Origin: Hydrogenophaga sp. 2FB
Lineage (GTDB): Bacteria; Pseudomonadota; Gammaproteobacteria; Burkholderiales; Burkholderiaceae_C
DNA: 34,550 nucleotides
Assembly (NCBI RefSeq): GCF_005503365.1
Contig: NZ_SCML01000065.1
Span: 1 to 34,550 of the forward strand
Direction: 5' to 3'
The notes under the pieces were generated by a model. The model searched no databases. It saw nothing but the letters and a program-made list of their open reading frames with translations, and had not been told where the DNA came from. A program made the translations under genes and the position numbers. Within the stretch, counting starts at the first letter, position 1. Every line of letters starts with the position of its first letter. This document shows positions 26,262-33,196 of the stretch, in pieces.

Positions 26262-26758
26262 TGCGGCAGACCCTGGGGCGGCTCCACGCCAGGTGGGCCG
26301 TGCTGGTGCTGGCCACCGTGCTCGCGGCCTGTGCAACCACACAGCGCCCCGCGCAGGTGGGCGAAGACGTCTGGAGTGGTCGCCTGGCCCTGCAGATCGA
26401 CAGCACGCCGCCACAGTCGTTTTCCGCCGCCTTTGACCTGCGCGGCGCACCGGCGGCCGGCGAACTGCAACTGACTTCGCCGCTGGGCAACACGCTCGCC
26501 ACCGTTGTCTGGACACCCGAGAGTGCCGAACTGCGACAAGGGGGCCGCGTCACCCGGCGTGGCAGCCTGGACGAACTCACGACCGAACTCAGCGGCACGG
26601 CCGTGCCCGTCGCCGCTCTGTTCGGCTGGCTGCGCGGCGAGCACGGCGACGTGCCCGGATGGCAAGCCGACCTGTCGCGCCAGGCGGACGGGCGCGTCAC
26701 GGCCCGGCGCACGGCGCCACTGCCCACCGCCGAACTGCGCGTCGTCTTTCAGCCATGA
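26258..26758 (+). CDS. lolB: Outer-membrane lipoprotein receptor LolB
   Basis: Receives lipoproteins from the periplasmic carrier LolA and inserts them into the outer membrane. The product has 166 residues, somewhat shorter than the E. coli protein. Seen: a lipoprotein signal peptide with lipobox LAAC (Cys25), then a LolB-like beta-barrel region (WSGRLALQID, GELQLTSPLGNTLATVVWTP, LFGWLRGEHGDVPGW). It overlaps the TPR gene at its start and ispE at its end, each by ATGA, so the three are translationally coupled. An alternative start is the next codon, ATG at 26261. Identification rests on these blocks and on the lolB-ispE order known in proteobacteria. Confidence 0.9.
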   Translation: MMRQTLGRLHARWAVLVLATVLAACATTQRPAQVGEDVWSGRLALQIDSTPPQSFSAAFDLRGAPAAGELQLTSPLGNTLATVVWTPESAELRQGGRVTRRGSLDELTTELSGTAVPVAALFGWLRGEHGDVPGWQADLSRQADGRVTARRTAPLPTAELRVVFQP

Positions 26759-27648
26759 ACGCTGCCCCGCTGAAGCACCTGCTGGACGTGCCGGCGCCCG
26801 CCAAGCTCAATCTGTTTCTGCACATCACAGGGCGCCGCGCCGACGGCTACCACCTGCTGCAGTCGATCTTCATGCTGGTCGACTGGTGCGATCACCTGCA
26901 TTTCGATCTGCGCAGCGACGGGAGCATCAGCCGCGAAGACCTCACGGCCGGCGATCTGCCCGCCGAAGACCTGACCGTGCGCGCCGCCCGGGCCCTGCAA
27001 CAAGCCACCCACTGCCCGCATGGCGTGCACATCGGGCTGGAAAAGCACCTCCCCGCCGAAGCCGGCATGGGCGGCGGCTCATCGGACTCGGCCACCACTT
27101 TGCTGGCGCTCAACCGGCTCTGGGGCCTGGGTTTGAGCCGTGCGCAACTGGCCGCCATCGGCCTGCAACTCGGTGCGGATGTGCCGTTTTTCATCGGCGG
27201 GCGCAATGCCTGGGTCGAAGGCGTGGGCGAACAACTCACCCCCGTGGCCATACCATCGGCGCGCTTCGTCGTGGTCAAGCCACCCACCGGCGCATCGACC
27301 CAACGCATCTTTGGCTCCGCAGAGCTCAAACGGGACACGAAAACTGCTACAATCCAAGGCTTTGCTGCAAACGATTCGTGTGAAGGCGCAGTGATCGATC
27401 TCCAGAAAATTCTGGCCGTCGGACACAACGATCTTCAACCCGTGGCGCAGGCGCTTTGTCCCGATATGGGGCACTGCATTCGGTGGCTCAACAGCCACGG
27501 TTTGCAAGGGCGCATGACCGGCTCGGGAACCGCGGTGTTTGCACAATTGCCGCACGCAATGAGTCTGACAGACGCCCCTGGCGAATGGATGGTTCGGAAA
27601 TGCGGCAACATGGATGCACATCCATTGCTCGACTGGTGCACCGATTAG
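26755..27648 (+). CDS. ispE: 4-diphosphocytidyl-2-C-methyl-D-erythritol kinase
   Basis: GHMP-family kinase of the MEP isoprenoid pathway, 297 residues. Seen: the N-terminal PAKLNLFLHITGRRADGYH (Lys17), the ATP loop PAEAGMGGGSSDSAT (residues 100-114), catalytic Asp142 in GADVPFF, and the C-terminal GRMTGSGTAVFA. Between residues of about 200 and 225 (TATIQGFAANDSCEGAVIDLQKILA) the sequence appears longer and less GC-rich than I expect in this family; this region also holds a promoter-like TGCTACAAT. The ATG overlaps lolB by 4 nt. tRNA-Gln follows 91 nt downstream. Confidence 0.95.
   Translation: MNAAPLKHLLDVPAPAKLNLFLHITGRRADGYHLLQSIFMLVDWCDHLHFDLRSDGSISREDLTAGDLPAEDLTVRAARALQQATHCPHGVHIGLEKHLPAEAGMGGGSSDSATTLLALNRLWGLGLSRAQLAAIGLQLGADVPFFIGGRNAWVEGVGEQLTPVAIPSARFVVVKPPTGASTQRIFGSAELKRDTKTATIQGFAANDSCEGAVIDLQKILAVGHNDLQPVAQALCPDMGHCIRWLNSHGLQGRMTGSGTAVFAQLPHAMSLTDAPGEWMVRKCGNMDAHPLLDWCTD
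27345..27353 (+). promoter_or_regulatory. Possible internal extended -10 promoter within ispE
   Basis: TGCTACAAT (TGn plus TACAAT, five of six to consensus) lies inside ispE, oriented toward tRNA-Gln and prs. No good -35 is present. It could give tRNA-Gln and downstream genes transcription independent of the intron-containing operon, but chance occurrence is possible. Confidence 0.35.
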
Positions 27649-27739
27649 AATCGGCGGCGCACAGCCCAGGCAGTGGTTGCGCAACCTGCGACGTTTTTTG
27701 GTGGTTTGTTCGGCATCACGTTGAACAAGCCTCCTGCGT

Positions 27740-27816
27740 AGGGGAGTCGCCAAGTTGGTAAAGGCACTGGATTTTGATTCCAGCATGCGAGGGTTCGAGT
27801 CCTTCCTCCCCTGCCA
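27740..27816 (+). tRNA. tRNA-Gln (TTG anticodon)
   Basis: 77 nt with encoded CCA. Acceptor AGGGGAG pairs with CTCCCCT, discriminator G73. The anticodon loop TTTTGAT holds TTG at 27774-27776 between stems CTGGA and TCCAG. The T-arm is GAGGG-TTCGAGT-CCTTC, and the D-arm region GCCAAGTTGGTAAAGGC is typical of tRNA-Gln. A terminator follows 28 nt downstream. Confidence 0.96.
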
Positions 27817-27844
27817 CCCGTTCACACACAACACGTACTGGAAC

Positions 27845-27868
27845 GGCCATCCCCGGATGGCCTTTTTT
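27845..27868 (+). terminator. Rho-independent terminator after tRNA-Gln
   Basis: Perfect stem GGCCATC / GATGGCC with a CCCG loop, followed by six T (27863-27868). It ends the transcript carrying tRNA-Gln and separates it from prs, whose ATG is 44 nt further on. Confidence 0.9.
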
Positions 27869-27912
27869 GACGGCAATCCCCCGGGGTTGTCGTTCAGATC
27901 GCTGGGAACACC

Positions 27913-28887
27913 ATGCAAGTTCAGCCCCCGGATTTCATGATCTTCACCGGCAACGCCAATCCGGTGCTGGCATCCGAGATTGCCCAACACCTGGGCACGC
28001 AACTCGGCGCGGCCAATGTGGGTCGTTTTTCTGACGGTGAAGTCACGGTCGAGATCACGCAAAACGTGCGCGCGCGCCACGTGTTCGTGATCCAGTCGAC
28101 CTGCGCGCCAACCAACGAAAACCTGATGGAGTTGCTCATCATGGTCGACGCGCTCAAGCGCGCTTCGGCCGAGCGCATCTCCGCCGTGATCCCCTACTTC
28201 GGCTACGCCCGCCAGGACCGCCGTCCGCGCTCGGCCCGCGTGCCCATCTCGGCCAAGGTCGTGGCCAACCTGTTGCAGACCGTCGGTGTGAGCCGCGTGC
28301 TGACCATGGACCTGCACGCCGACCAGATCCAGGGCTTCTTCGACATCCCGGTCGACAACATCTACGCATCGCCGGTGCTGCTCGGCGATCTGCGCCAGAA
28401 GAACTACCCCGACGTGCTGATCGTGTCGCCCGACGTGGGTGGTGTGGTGCGCGCCCGTGCATTGGCCAAGCAGCTCAACTGCGACATGGCCATCATCGAC
28501 AAGCGCCGCCCCAAGGCCAACGTGTCGGAAGTGATGCACGTGATCGGCGACATCGAAGGCCGCAACTGCGTGATCATGGACGACATGATCGACACCGCCG
28601 GCACGCTGGTCAAAGCCGCCGAGGTGCTCAAGGAGCGCGGTGCCAAGAACGTGTATGCGTATTGCACGCACCCGATCTTCTCGGGCCCGGCCATTGAACG
28701 CATCGCCAAGGGTGACGCCCTCGACGAGGTGGTCGTGACCAACACCATTCCTCTTTCGCAGGCCGCCCAGGCCTGCGGCAAGATTCGCCAACTCTCCGTA
28801 GCACCGCTGATGGCCGAAACCATCGCGCGCATTGCTTCGGGCGAGTCGGTCATGAGTTTGTTTGCCGATCAGGACAACCTCTTCTAA
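27913..28887 (+). CDS. prs: Ribose-phosphate pyrophosphokinase
   Basis: Makes PRPP from ribose 5-phosphate and ATP for nucleotide, histidine and NAD synthesis. The product has 324 residues, normal for beta-proteobacteria. Seen: GRFSDGEVTVEI, the flexible-loop region PYFGYARQDRRPRSARVPISAK, TMDLHADQIQGFFDIPVDN with the metal-binding His/Asp, SPDVGGVVRARALAK, and the PRPP loop IMDDMIDTAGTL. The ATG at 27913 gives the MQVQPPDFMIFTGNANP N-terminus; the later ATG at 27937 would remove residues before the first strand but cannot be excluded. rplY follows after 99 nt. Confidence 0.97.
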   Translation: MQVQPPDFMIFTGNANPVLASEIAQHLGTQLGAANVGRFSDGEVTVEITQNVRARHVFVIQSTCAPTNENLMELLIMVDALKRASAERISAVIPYFGYARQDRRPRSARVPISAKVVANLLQTVGVSRVLTMDLHADQIQGFFDIPVDNIYASPVLLGDLRQKNYPDVLIVSPDVGGVVRARALAKQLNCDMAIIDKRRPKANVSEVMHVIGDIEGRNCVIMDDMIDTAGTLVKAAEVLKERGAKNVYAYCTHPIFSGPAIERIAKGDALDEVVVTNTIPLSQAAQACGKIRQLSVAPLMAETIARIASGESVMSLFADQDNLF

Positions 28888-28986
28888 GAGGCTGAAGGCA
28901 GCAAAAAGTGGGCGGTCTCCATGGTGGGGACGGCTCTTTTGAAACAGAGGCGTTCTGGTCGCGGAACCCCTCCACAGGAGTAAGTC

Positions 28987-29619
28987 ATGCAATTCGTCGC
29001 TTTTGAGCGCGCCAAGCAGGGTACGGGTGCGAGCCGCCGTCTGCGCAACACCGGTCGCGCGCCCGGTATCGTTTTCGGCGGTGAAACGCCGGCTTCGACG
29101 ATCGAACTCGATCACAACGCCCTGTGGCACGCCCTGAAGAAGGAAGCGTTCCACTCGTCCATCCTCGACATGGAACTCGCTGGCACGGTGCACAAAGTGC
29201 TGCTGCGCGATGTGCAATACCACCCGTACAAGCCGCAAGTGCTGCACGTGGACTTCCAGCGCGTGGACGACAAGACCCGCCTGCGCAAGAAGGTGCCGCT
29301 GCACTTCGTGAACGCCGAGAACTCGCCTGCGGTCAAGACCGACAAGTGCGTGATCAGCCACGTGATGAACGACATCGAAATCGAGTGCCTGGCCACCCAG
29401 TTGCCCGAGTTCGTTGAAGTGGACCTGGGCGAAGTCGTCAAGGGTGGCACGATCCACACCGGCGACATCAAGCTGGCCAAGGGCGTGAAGCTCGTCATGC
29501 ATGGCCGCAAGTCCCTCACCCTGGCGACCGTGGTCGAGCCGGTGGAAGAAGTGGTTGCCGCCGCTCCCGTGGCCGCTGCCGACGACAAGAAGGCCGCCAA
29601 GGGCAAGGGCAAGAAATAA
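28987..29619 (+). CDS. rplY: 50S ribosomal protein L25/general stress protein Ctc
   Basis: Binds 5S rRNA in the large subunit. The product has 210 residues, the long two-domain form: an N-terminal L25 domain (residues 1 to about 95, with GASRRLRNTGRAPGIVFGG and LLRDVQYHPYKPQVLHVDFQRV) and a C-terminal CTC/TL5 beta domain (PEFVEVDLGEVVKGGTIHTGDIKLAKGVKL). It ends in an Ala/Lys-rich tail (AADDKKAAKGKGKK). The ribosome-binding site AGGAG at 28976-28980 is strong, 6 nt before the ATG. The usual prs-rplY-pth order is kept; a terminator follows. Confidence 0.97.
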   Translation: MQFVAFERAKQGTGASRRLRNTGRAPGIVFGGETPASTIELDHNALWHALKKEAFHSSILDMELAGTVHKVLLRDVQYHPYKPQVLHVDFQRVDDKTRLRKKVPLHFVNAENSPAVKTDKCVISHVMNDIEIECLATQLPEFVEVDLGEVVKGGTIHTGDIKLAKGVKLVMHGRKSLTLATVVEPVEEVVAAAPVAAADDKKAAKGKGKK

Positions 29620-29644
29620 GCTGTCCCGGACGCTTGTCTGCCTG

Positions 29645-29671
29645 AAACGGCCCGCTTCGGCGGGCCGTTTT
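29645..29671 (+). terminator. Rho-independent terminator after rplY
   Basis: Stem CGGCCCGC / GCGGGCCG with a TTCG tetraloop (29648-29667), flanked by AAA and TTTT. It lies 25 nt after the rplY stop and 32 nt before pth, so pth probably has its own promoter (GATAAT at 29690-29695, 7 nt before its ATG). Confidence 0.9.
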
Positions 29672-29702
29672 GCGTTCCGCCCTCCATCCGATAATTCGCC
29701 TC

Positions 29703-30365
29703 ATGATCAAACTCATTGCCGGACTGGGCAACCCGGGACCCGAATACGAACACACGCGCCACAACGCCGGCTTCTGGTGGGTGGACGAGGCCGCTCGCCT
29801 GCTCAAGGTTTCGTTGCAGATGGAGCGTGGGCATTTTGGTCTCGTCGCCCGCGCCAGCGTGGCGGGTCAGAACGTCTGGCTGCTGGAGCCCCAGACCTTC
29901 ATGAACGTCTCGGGAAAATCGGTCGCATCGCTCGCGCGCTTTTTCAAGATCGCGCCCGAAGAGGTGCTGGTGGTTCACGACGAACTGGACTTGCCACCCG
30001 GCGAGGCCAAGCTCAAGAAGGGCGGCGGGCACGCGGGCAACAACGGCTTGCGCGATATCCACGCGCAACTGGGCAGCGCGGACTATTGGCGCCTGCGCCT
30101 GGGCATCGGGCACCCGGGCAACAAGAACGAGGTGGCCAACTGGGTGCTGAAGAAGCCTTCACCGGACGATCGCATCGCCATTGCACAAGCCATGGACCGA
30201 TCGCTCAAAGCCCTGCCCCACCTGATCGCTGGCGAGATGGACAAGGCGACCGCGCTGATCCACACCAGCAAGCCCCCGCGTCCGAAACCGCCTCGGCCCG
30301 CTGCGGCAGCGCCTCAGGTCGAGGTTGGGGGTGTTGAAGCGTCGCCGGCCGACGACAAGGGCTGA
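29703..30365 (+). CDS. pth: Peptidyl-tRNA hydrolase
   Basis: Frees tRNA from prematurely released peptidyl-tRNA. The product has 220 residues. Seen: GLGNPGPEYEHTRHNAGF with Asn10 and catalytic His20, FMNVSG with Asn68, HDELDLPPG with Asp93, and GGGHAGNNGLRD with Asn114, all at positions matching the known catalytic set. The C-terminal 30 residues are a Pro/Ala/Lys-rich extension (PPRPKPPRPAAAAP) beyond the usual fold. The last 52 nt overlap the 3' end of the convergent ferredoxin gene. The ATG at 29703 matches the conserved N-terminus. Confidence 0.97.
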   Translation: MIKLIAGLGNPGPEYEHTRHNAGFWWVDEAARLLKVSLQMERGHFGLVARASVAGQNVWLLEPQTFMNVSGKSVASLARFFKIAPEEVLVVHDELDLPPGEAKLKKGGGHAGNNGLRDIHAQLGSADYWRLRLGIGHPGNKNEVANWVLKKPSPDDRIAIAQAMDRSLKALPHLIAGEMDKATALIHTSKPPRPKPPRPAAAAPQVEVGGVEASPADDKG

Positions 30366-30613
30366 CCCGCGCTCTGCAGGCGCTGGTACTTCTGCCACAG
30401 GGTCTCGCGCGATTCGATGTGGTCCGGGTTGACCGGGATGCACTCTACCGGGCAGACCTGCACGCACTGCGGCTCGTCAAAGTGCCCGACGCATTCGGTG
30501 CAACGTGCCGGGTCGATCTCGTAGATCGACTCGCCCATATAGATAGCCTGATTCGGACACTCGGGCTCGCACACATCGCAGTTGATGCATTCGTCGGTGA
30601 TCAGCAGAGCCAT
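30314..30613 (-). CDS. 2[4Fe-4S] ferredoxin, YfhL type
   Basis: Small electron carrier, 99 residues. The first cluster motif is CINCDVCEPEC-P (Cys9, 12, 15, 19); the second is Cys38, Cys41 with an 8-residue insertion before Cys50, then Cys54 and an extra Cys58. This spacing is that of the YfhL/Allochromatium-type ferredoxins. The C-terminal 35 residues are a non-cluster tail with a helix (SRETLWQKYQRLQ) and a low-complexity end. The start at 30613 has AGGAG about 8 nt upstream. It lies 11 nt after coaD, a pairing common in proteobacteria, and its last 52 nt are antisense to pth. Confidence 0.95.
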   Translation of the reverse strand: MALLITDECINCDVCEPECPNQAIYMGESIYEIDPARCTECVGHFDEPQCVQVCPVECIPVNPDHIESRETLWQKYQRLQSAGQPLSSAGDASTPPTST

Positions 30614-30624
30614 CGCAGCCGCTC

Positions 30625-31143
30625 CTAGGCTTGCAAGGGCCGGGGCTTGAGTTGCTGTGCCACAACCCCACTCACCATTTGCGAAATGTCACCACCGAGC
30701 TGCGAGATTTCACGCACCAGCGTGCTGGAAATGCACTGCAACTCGGCCTGCGGCAGCAGAAACACCGTTTCCACCATCGCGTTCAACTTGCGGTTCATCG
30801 CCGCCATCTGGGCTTCGTAGTCGAAGTCGGTGAGGTTGCGGATGCCGCGCACGACAGCGGTGGCGCCGTGCTGGCGGCAGAAGTCCATGATGAGGCCGTC
30901 GAACGGCAGCACACGCACCCGCCCCGGCAGGCGCGATGCGGTTTCGGCGGCCATGTCCAGCCGCTCCTGCAGCGTGAAGCGGGTCTTCTTGTGGTGCGCG
31001 ATGGCCACCGCGATGATCACTTCATCGAACAGCAACGCGGCGCGGCGCGCCACGTCCTCGTGGCCCAGGGTGATGGGGTCGAAGGTGCCGCTGTAGACCG
31101 CCACGCGGCCTTGGTCGCCGGTTGAAGCAAGGGCTGAATTCAT
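30625..31143 (-). CDS. coaD: Phosphopantetheine adenylyltransferase
   Basis: Fourth step of coenzyme A synthesis: adenylates 4'-phosphopantetheine. The product has 172 residues. Seen: YSGTFDPITLGH with the nucleotidyltransferase TxGH motif at residues 25-28, VRGIRNLTDFDYEAQMA, and the C-terminal ISSTLVREI. It is part of the minus-strand run peptidase-peptidase-rsmD-coaD-ferredoxin; rsmD-coaD order is widespread. A -10-like CATAAT lies 7 nt before the ATG (31156-31151), so it may also be transcribed on its own. Confidence 0.97.
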   Translation of the reverse strand: MNSALASTGDQGRVAVYSGTFDPITLGHEDVARRAALLFDEVIIAVAIAHHKKTRFTLQERLDMAAETASRLPGRVRVLPFDGLIMDFCRQHGATAVVRGIRNLTDFDYEAQMAAMNRKLNAMVETVFLLPQAELQCISSTLVREISQLGGDISQMVSGVVAQQLKPRPLQA

Positions 31144-31179
31144 GCCGAAGATTATGCGCGAGGGGCCCCGCGCCGCGCT

Positions 31180-31794
31180 TCACTGCACCGGCAATGGCCG
31201 CAACAGATGAAAGGCCACCACACCGGCCTTGCCTTGGCGGTGCACTTGCAGGCCAATCTGGGCGAGTTCGTCTTCGTTCCACACACGTGGGGCTTCCAGG
31301 TAGATCCAGCCATCGCCTCGCACCGCCTGGCGCGCGGCGCTCAGTGCGGCCACGTACAACGTCTCGTTCTGACCATCACCAAACGGCGGGTCCAGGAACA
31401 CCACATCCAGCCCCTGCCCACCCCGCTGGCGCAGCGCGGCCACACCGTCGCCCCGTTCCACGCGCACGCTCGTGGCCTTGAGCTGGGTGGTGATGCGGCT
31501 CAGGTTGGCCAGCAAGGCGCCATCCTGCTCCACCAGCACCACCTCGGCCGCGCCACGGGAGGCGGCTTCCAGGCCCAGCGCGCCGGTGCCGGCGAAGGCG
31601 TCCATGCAGCGCCAGCCGCCCAGGTCCTGCCCCAGCCAGTTGAACAAGGTTTCGCGCACGCGCGATGGCGTGGGGCGCAGGCCCGGGCTGTCGGCCACGG
31701 GCAACCGGGTGCGCTTCCACTGGCCGCCGATGATGCGCACCTCGTGCGGTGCGCTTGCGCTGGAGCGCGGGACTTTGGGGGTTGGTTTCTTCAT
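31180..31794 (-). CDS. rsmD: 16S rRNA (guanine(966)-N(2))-methyltransferase
   Basis: S-adenosylmethionine-dependent methylation of G966 in 16S rRNA. The product has 204 residues. Seen: RIIGGQWKRTRL, RPTPSRVRETLFNWL, the SAM-binding DAFAGTGALGLEAASRGA, and the catalytic DPPF (VVFLDPPF). The N-terminus has a short basic extension. It lies 31 nt after the second M16 gene and 36 nt before coaD on the same strand. Confidence 0.95.
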   Translation of the reverse strand: MKKPTPKVPRSSASAPHEVRIIGGQWKRTRLPVADSPGLRPTPSRVRETLFNWLGQDLGGWRCMDAFAGTGALGLEAASRGAAEVVLVEQDGALLANLSRITTQLKATSVRVERGDGVAALRQRGGQGLDVVFLDPPFGDGQNETLYVAALSAARQAVRGDGWIYLEAPRVWNEDELAQIGLQVHRQGKAGVVAFHLLRPLPVQ

Positions 31795-31825
31795 GGAAGC
31801 CGCGAGCTTACGCGCTCACACATTC

Positions 31826-33196
31826 TCAGGGCTGAGCGCCCACGACCACCGTGACCATGCGCTCGGGCTGCAGCACGCGGGCGAAGGCGCGCCGGATGTC
31901 CTCGACGCGCAAGCGCTCCACCTCCTGCGTCCAGGTCTCCAGGTAGTTCAGGGGCAGGTCGTTCCAGGCGATGTTGGCCACGTTGTCGAGCAACTTGCGG
32001 TTGCTGTCCAGGCGCAGGGCTTCGCCATTGATGAGAAAGTCCTTGGCGGCCTGCAGCTCGGCCTCGGTCGGACCCTGTGCGACAAAGGCGCGCACCACGT
32101 CACGCACCACATCCACTGCCTGCGCGGCCTGGTCGGGGCGCGTGCTCATGCTGATCTGGAACGACCCGGCCTGGCGACCCGTCATGAAGAAGCTGGAGAT
32201 GCCGTAGGTGAGGCCGCGCTTCTCTCTCACTTCATTCATCAGGCGCGAGACGAACCCGCCCCCGCCGAGCACGTAGTTGCCGACGTACAGGGCCAGGAAG
32301 TCGGGGTCGGTGCGCGGCACGCCGGGCTGGCCGATCAGCACCTGCGCCTGTGCGGCGGTGAAGGGAACACGTTCGTTCACGGCTTTCGTCAGCGGTTGCA
32401 CCAGGGGCAGTTCCGGCAGCGCGGGGCACCCGTGGTCCTGCACCGCGGCCATGAGCTGGCCGACGATGCGATCGGCCTGGGCGCGATCAATGGCGCCCAC
32501 CATCGACACCTGCGCGCGGCAGCTCGCCACGTGGCGGCGGTAGAAGGCGCGCATGTCGGCCACGGAGATCGCGTTGTACGTCACGGCCTCGGGCCGCAGA
32601 CCGTAGGGATGCGCGCCGTACACGGCCTTGGAGAACGCGCGGCTGGCGTGGGTCCCGGGGCGGTTTTCCGATTCCTTGAGCGCCGCGAGCAGGCGTTCGC
32701 GGTCGCGCTGCCACACGCGCTCGGGCCAGGCCGGCCCGGCCAGCTGGCGCGCCGCCAGGGCCACGGCCCGCTGCAGCAGATCGGGCTCGGTGAGGCTGCG
32801 CAAGCTCACGCTGAAACGGTCGGCGGTGGTCTGCGCACCGAACTGCGCGCCGAGGTCGGCCCAGGCTTCGCTGAGCTGGTTTTCGTCCAGGGCGGGCAGC
32901 CCGGGTTGCGCGGTCACGCCGGCGGACAGCAAGCCCGCCGTGACGCCGGCCAGCCCGGCGCGATCCACCGTCTCGCGGCGGCGACCGCCATCGAAATCGA
33001 TCTGCACGTCGAGCATCGGAATCGACGGGCTCGGCACGAGGTGCACGCGCGCGCCACTGCTGTGCGTCCAGCGTTCGATGGGAATCGTGGCGTGGGCCGC
33101 CGTGACCACCACAACGGCAAGCGGCCATGCCAGCAGAACGGGGCGGGCAATGTGTTTGAACAAGGCGAACAAGTGCTTCATGGGGTGTGGCCGCAT
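31826..33196 (-). CDS. M16-family peptidase-like protein, non-catalytic partner
   Basis: 456 residues with an N-terminal signal peptide (hydrophobic VLLAWPLAVVVVTAAHA to about residue 36), so exported. It has the M16 two-domain architecture, but the zinc-binding HxxEH is absent; the corresponding region reads AGLAGVTAGLLSAG. The C-terminal half keeps the substrate-binding RLMNEVREKRGLTYG motif typical of the partner subunit in two-gene M16 peptidases. The ATG at 33196 shares one base with the stop of the upstream gene (TGATG), favouring it over the internal ATG at 33181. It probably forms a heterodimer with the preceding gene's product. Confidence 0.9.
   Translation of the reverse strand: MRPHPMKHLFALFKHIARPVLLAWPLAVVVVTAAHATIPIERWTHSSGARVHLVPSPSIPMLDVQIDFDGGRRRETVDRAGLAGVTAGLLSAGVTAQPGLPALDENQLSEAWADLGAQFGAQTTADRFSVSLRSLTEPDLLQRAVALAARQLAGPAWPERVWQRDRERLLAALKESENRPGTHASRAFSKAVYGAHPYGLRPEAVTYNAISVADMRAFYRRHVASCRAQVSMVGAIDRAQADRIVGQLMAAVQDHGCPALPELPLVQPLTKAVNERVPFTAAQAQVLIGQPGVPRTDPDFLALYVGNYVLGGGGFVSRLMNEVREKRGLTYGISSFFMTGRQAGSFQISMSTRPDQAAQAVDVVRDVVRAFVAQGPTEAELQAAKDFLINGEALRLDSNRKLLDNVANIAWNDLPLNYLETWTQEVERLRVEDIRRAFARVLQPERMVTVVVGAQP

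Noticed and set aside
28911..28940. Hairpin GTCTCC-ATGGT-GGGGAC followed by CTCTTTT between prs and rplY
   Set aside because: The stem is short with a G-U pair and the T-run is interrupted; it may attenuate transcription, but I would not call it a terminator.
27079..29502. Long minus-strand open frame across ispE, tRNA-Gln, prs and rplY
   Set aside because: It spans a tRNA, a terminator and three conserved genes; the translation has no domain.
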